From a bacterium (GTDB lineage: Bacteria; Bipolaricaulota; Bipolaricaulia; UBA7950; UBA9294): a stretch of DNA of 5,554 nt. Below, in pieces: positions 5,205 to 5,554 of the stretch; within the stretch, counting starts at the first letter, position 1, and each line of letters starts with the position of its first letter. Made by a program: the position numbers and the translations under genes. A model generated the notes under the pieces. That model worked only from the letters and a program-made list of their open reading frames with translations. It did no database searches and was not told the origin of the DNA. Location of the stretch: positions 1 to 5,554 of the forward strand of contig DAOVHV010000081.1 in the NCBI GenBank assembly GCA_030671645.1, read 5' to 3'.

Positions 5205-5218
5205 CAGTGTTGAGTTGC
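5168..5218. repeat. Overlapping perfect inverted repeats just upstream of the oxidoreductase promoter
   Basis: GGAGAATGC (5168-5176) and GCATTCTCC (5180-5188) form a 9-bp perfect palindrome with a 3-nt centre. GCAACTCAA (5192-5200) and TTGAGTTGC (5210-5218) form another 9-bp stem with a 9-nt loop. The second ends 8 bp before the -35 box at 5227. Neither is followed by a T-tract, so they are not obvious terminators of the upstream gene. Regulator binding is possible. Confidence 0.5.
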
Positions 5219-5226
5219 CGTTGCCA

Positions 5227-5256
5227 TTGACAAAAACACCCGATCCGTGCTAGAAA
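5227..5256 (+). promoter_or_regulatory. Sigma-70-type promoter of the aldehyde:ferredoxin oxidoreductase
   Basis: TTGACA at 5227-5232 is a perfect -35 box. After 18 bp comes TAGAAA at 5251-5256, four of six matches to TATAAT. It is preceded by TGC at 5248-5250, giving an extended -10. Transcription would start around 5263, leaving a leader of about 40 nt with a strong ribosome-binding site. Confidence 0.6.
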
Positions 5257-5288
5257 GATAAGCCTGAATTGTATTTGAGCGAATCATC

Positions 5289-5296
5289 AAAGGAGG
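5289..5296 (+). promoter_or_regulatory. Strong Shine-Dalgarno of the oxidoreductase gene
   Basis: AAAGGAGG, near-perfect complement to the 16S rRNA 3' end, lies 8 nt before ATG 5305 and fixes the start of a frame cut by the window edge. Confidence 0.8.
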
Positions 5297-5304
5297 ATAT
5301 CGGG

Positions 5305-5554
5305 ATGGATCGTTTTCTGCGCATAGATATGACAGCTCGCACGGCCACATTTGAACCGGTGCCGGACAAGTACAAGGGAAGGGCGGGTCGGTGGTTGACG
5401 TCATCGATCGTGCACGACGAAGTACCCGCCACTTGTCACCCGCTGGGACCGAACAACAAGCTGGTGTTCTCTCCCGGTATCTTGACGGGAACGGCGTCTC
5501 CGACGTCCTCGCGCCTCTCGGTCGGTGGAAAGTCACCGCTTACCGGCGGCATCA
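5305..5554 (+). CDS. Aldehyde:ferredoxin oxidoreductase (tungsten/molybdopterin), N-terminal part
   Basis: The frame opens at ATG 5305 and is still open at the window edge, showing 83 residues of a protein that is about 600 long in the family. Family wording is clear: MDRFLRIDMTARTATFEPVP, then GRAGRWLTSSIVHDEVPATC, then HPLGPNNKLVFSPGILTGT, then SSRLSVGGKSPLTGGI. These belong to the N-terminal AOR domain that binds the tungsto- or molybdo-bispterin cofactor. The Fe-S cysteines and catalytic residues lie further on, outside the window. The enzymes oxidise aldehydes to carboxylic acids with ferredoxin as acceptor, in the cytosol of anaerobes. GRAGRWLTS departs slightly from the usual GGRxLTS. 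Substrate class and subfamily cannot be decided from this part. The gene has its own promoter and is preceded by repeats. Confidence 0.93.
   Translation, partial: MDRFLRIDMTARTATFEPVPDKYKGRAGRWLTSSIVHDEVPATCHPLGPNNKLVFSPGILTGTASPTSSRLSVGGKSPLTGGI

Noticed and set aside
5025..5213. 62-residue frame from a TTG start
   Set aside because: It runs through the direct and inverted repeats, has no ribosome-binding site and no motif.
5144..5536. 130-residue minus-strand frame
   Set aside because: It is the complement of the clearly recognised oxidoreductase start and the repeat region.

Overview
The window looks like bacterial chromosome from an anaerobe of moderate GC. A c-di-GMP-I (GEMM-I) riboswitch marks it as bacterial. 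The start of a tungsten/molybdenum aldehyde:ferredoxin oxidoreductase points to an anaerobic, ferredoxin-based metabolism. The genes are sparse and mostly in short transcription units, and the non-coding gaps are long. I cannot name the species. A deep-branching candidate phylum such as Bipolaricaulota would fit, but that is a guess.

Layout. (1) 1-375: the C-terminal 124 residues of a COG2509-type FAD-dependent dehydrogenase. (2) 376-847: no recognisable gene. (3) 848-935: a well-conserved c-di-GMP-I riboswitch aptamer, then a leader of about 400 nt. The leader holds a possible switching hairpin (978-994), a 28-codon ORF that is little more than a signal peptide (1019-1105), and a 38-codon ORF with a strong ribosome-binding site (1228-1344) that stops one base before the next gene. 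(4) 1346-1906: a secreted all-beta protein. A perfect 13-bp hairpin follows, then 2046-2918, a secreted multi-domain beta-sandwich protein resembling DUF916/WxL-interacting or pilus-chaperone-like proteins. (5) 3702-3055 on the minus strand: a HAD-family phosphatase, convergent with the surface genes. (6) 3960-4622: a class I SAM-dependent methyltransferase, probably with little or no 5' leader and preceded by an inverted repeat; a three-helix membrane protein (4657-4980) follows closely. (7) 4981-5226: a repeat-rich non-coding region. (8) 5305-5554: the N-terminus of an aldehyde:ferredoxin oxidoreductase with a clear promoter and Shine-Dalgarno. It runs off the window and its frame has no stop.

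The most interesting unit is the c-di-GMP riboswitch followed by a secreted beta-protein and a chaperone- or anchor-like protein. I infer a c-di-GMP-controlled cell-surface or matrix system of unassigned family. The riboswitch call rests on primary-sequence and secondary-structure matches made by eye. The link to the genes about 400 nt downstream is inferred from strand and order.
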